Source of the DNA: Lachnospiraceae bacterium
Lineage (GTDB): Bacteria; Bacillota; Clostridia; Lachnospirales; Lachnospiraceae
NCBI GenBank assembly: GCA_024699395.1
Contig: JAILPU010000209.1
Span: 1-6,860, forward strand
DNA: 6,860 nt
Reading direction: 5' to 3'
Below are positions 6,006 to 6,860 of the stretch, piece after piece. The notes beneath the pieces were generated by a model. It saw nothing but the letters and a program-made list of their open reading frames with translations, ran no database searches and was not told where the DNA came from. Every line of letters starts with the position of its first letter. The first letter of the stretch is position 1. A program made the translations under genes and the position numbers.

Positions 6006-6326
6006 TCACTCAAAATTTATGGACGAAGTGATCCTCTTAAGTATATCCTGCATCATTCTGCAAAAATCCAACTCTGCCCCCAAAAAATCGGAGACCAGAG
6101 GGTTCTCTCTGAATTCGGCATTCTCCTGCTCAAACTGCTCCATCTTTTCAAAAGTATAATCGTCACTGTTCTGGAGCTCATAACAGGTCTTGCGGTACTC
6201 ATCAATCTGATCCCTAAGTTCCGGAAAAAGATTCACGGTCTCACGCTGCCTTATATAATCCTTGTATTGTTCCGAGTCCTGTATCGCATGTATCATAGTG
6301 TCTACAGCATCGCCGACAGTATTCAT
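6006..6326 (-). CDS. YlbF/YmcA family regulator (RicF-like)
   Basis: The 106-residue, largely helical, charged protein has the family's late block NPLVSDFLGAELDFCRMMQDI (75-95, split here as NPLVSDFLGAE and LDFCRMMQDI). It also has the earlier LFPELRDQIDEYRKTCYEL segment. In B. subtilis YlbF, YmcA and YaaT form the Ric complex, which acts with RNase Y in mRNA processing and supports competence and biofilm formation. Two cysteines (C48, C89) are present; whether they match those linked to Fe-S binding in the Ric complex cannot be told by eye. ATG 6326 is chosen over GTG 6335 because that GTG is part of the Shine-Dalgarno GAGAGGTG (6333-6340). The gene follows RNase J by 32 bases and precedes the MltG-like gene by 17. 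Which paralogue it is remains open. Confidence 0.85.
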   Translation of the reverse strand: MNTVGDAVDTMIHAIQDSEQYKDYIRQRETVNLFPELRDQIDEYRKTCYELQNSDDYTFEKMEQFEQENAEFRENPLVSDFLGAELDFCRMMQDILKRITSSINFE

Positions 6327-6332
6327 ACAATT

Positions 6333-6340
6333 CACCTCTC
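6333..6340 (-). promoter_or_regulatory. Ribosome binding site deciding the YlbF-family start
   Basis: GAGAGGTG on the minus strand lies six bases before ATG 6326. The in-frame GTG at 6335-6333 is the end of this site, so it is an unlikely start codon. Confidence 0.75.
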
Positions 6341-6358
6341 ACGCCGTTAACAGAAATG

Positions 6359-6860
6359 TTAAACCTCCATAATGATAGGAAGTATCATCGGTCTTCTCTT
6401 GGTTCTTCTCCATACAAACTCTGAAAGCACATCCTTGGAAACACTTTTTATCTTATTCCAGTCTCTCACGCCTTTTTCAAGACAAGCGTTAACTGCCTCT
6501 GTCACAACCTCATGGGCTTCATCCATAAGTTCGTCGGATTCTTTGACATACACGAATCCTCTGGACACTATATCCGGGCCGGCCAAAAGATATCCGGAAC
6601 GGTCGATGGTCATAACAGCTATCAAAATACCGTCCTGTGACAGGTGCTGCCTGTCTCTCAAAACAACATTTCCCACATCGCCCACACCAAGGCCGTCCAC
6701 CAGAATGCCACCTGTAGGTACTTTTCCGGTAACCTTTGCCTCATCCTCGGTAAGCTCCATAACATCACCGGAGGAAAGAATAAATATGTTGTCCTTGGGT
6801 ATTCCCAAAGACTCCACAATCCTTGCCTGAGCCTTAAGATGCTTGTATTCTCCGTGAACC
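6359..6860 (-). CDS. rnj: Ribonuclease J, C-terminal part (5' end off window)
   Basis: The last 166 residues of a metallo-beta-lactamase/beta-CASP RNase are present; the catalytic N-terminus lies beyond 6860. The fragment opens with VHGEYKHLKAQA, the beta-CASP motif whose histidine is conserved in RNase J. It then has LVDGLGVGDVGNVVLRDRQ and DGILIAVMTID, the SRGFVYV segment, and the C-terminal domain ending in TKRRPMILPIIMEV, all typical of RNase J. RNase J is a cytoplasmic enzyme with 5'-to-3' exonuclease and endonuclease activity in mRNA turnover and rRNA maturation. The GTG at 6817 is an internal valine codon, not a start. The stop (TAA, 6361-6359) is 32 bases before the YlbF-family gene, with no terminator between, so the two are probably co-transcribed. 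Confidence 0.95.
   Translation of the reverse strand, partial: VHGEYKHLKAQARIVESLGIPKDNIFILSSGDVMELTEDEAKVTGKVPTGGILVDGLGVGDVGNVVLRDRQHLSQDGILIAVMTIDRSGYLLAGPDIVSRGFVYVKESDELMDEAHEVVTEAVNACLEKGVRDWNKIKSVSKDVLSEFVWRRTKRRPMILPIIMEV

Noticed and set aside
6346..6363. Hairpin TTAACA-GAAA-TGTTAA over the RNase J stop codon
   Set aside because: Only six mostly A-T pairs and no U-tract on the minus strand, so it is too weak to be a terminator; RNase J and the YlbF-family gene are probably co-transcribed.

Overview
The window looks like chromosomal DNA of a low-to-mid GC anaerobic Bacillota, most likely a Lachnospiraceae (Butyrivibrio-like rumen or gut) bacterium. This rests on protein features: a type III glutamine synthetase, an RNase J ending in the motif KRRPMILPIIMEV, a short MltG-like protein, and a secreted BspA-type leucine-rich-repeat protein with a dockerin-like calcium loop. 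Genus cannot be set from the sequence alone. Every gene is on the minus strand, so transcription runs from high to low coordinates.

In order of transcription, positions 6860 to 3606 form a tight gene string: the C-terminal part of RNase J, a YlbF/YmcA-family protein, a shortened MltG-like membrane protein, the tRNA wobble-uridine methyltransferase TrmR, and the U32-family tRNA hydroxylase TrhP. Gaps are 32, 17, -4 and 2 bases once starts are set by their ribosome binding sites. The order mltG-trmR-trhP matches the Bacillus subtilis yrrL-yrrM-yrrO neighbourhood. TrhP and TrmR catalyse successive steps, U34 to ho5U34 to mo5U34. RNase J and the YlbF protein add an RNA-decay theme.

A separate promoter, whose -35 box overlaps the trhP stop codon, drives the 707-residue type III glutamine synthetase (3532 to 1409). 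Next comes a tRNA-Gln(CUG) gene (1338 to 1267) with its own promoter and a strong GNRA-loop terminator. It has an unusual A1-U72 first pair and no encoded CCA. No convincing terminator separates the synthetase from the tRNA.

The left end holds a secreted BspA-like protein that runs off the window. Its promoter is good, and just upstream lie two pairs of 22-base tandem repeats, each repeat two helical turns long.

No stretch over 300 bases lacks a gene. I see no CRISPR array, transposase, phage gene or clear novel multi-gene system; most of the window is core metabolism and RNA biology. The items most worth checking are the MltG-like protein without its catalytic domain, the 22-base repeats, the tRNA-Gln acceptor pair, and the RNase J-YlbF linkage.
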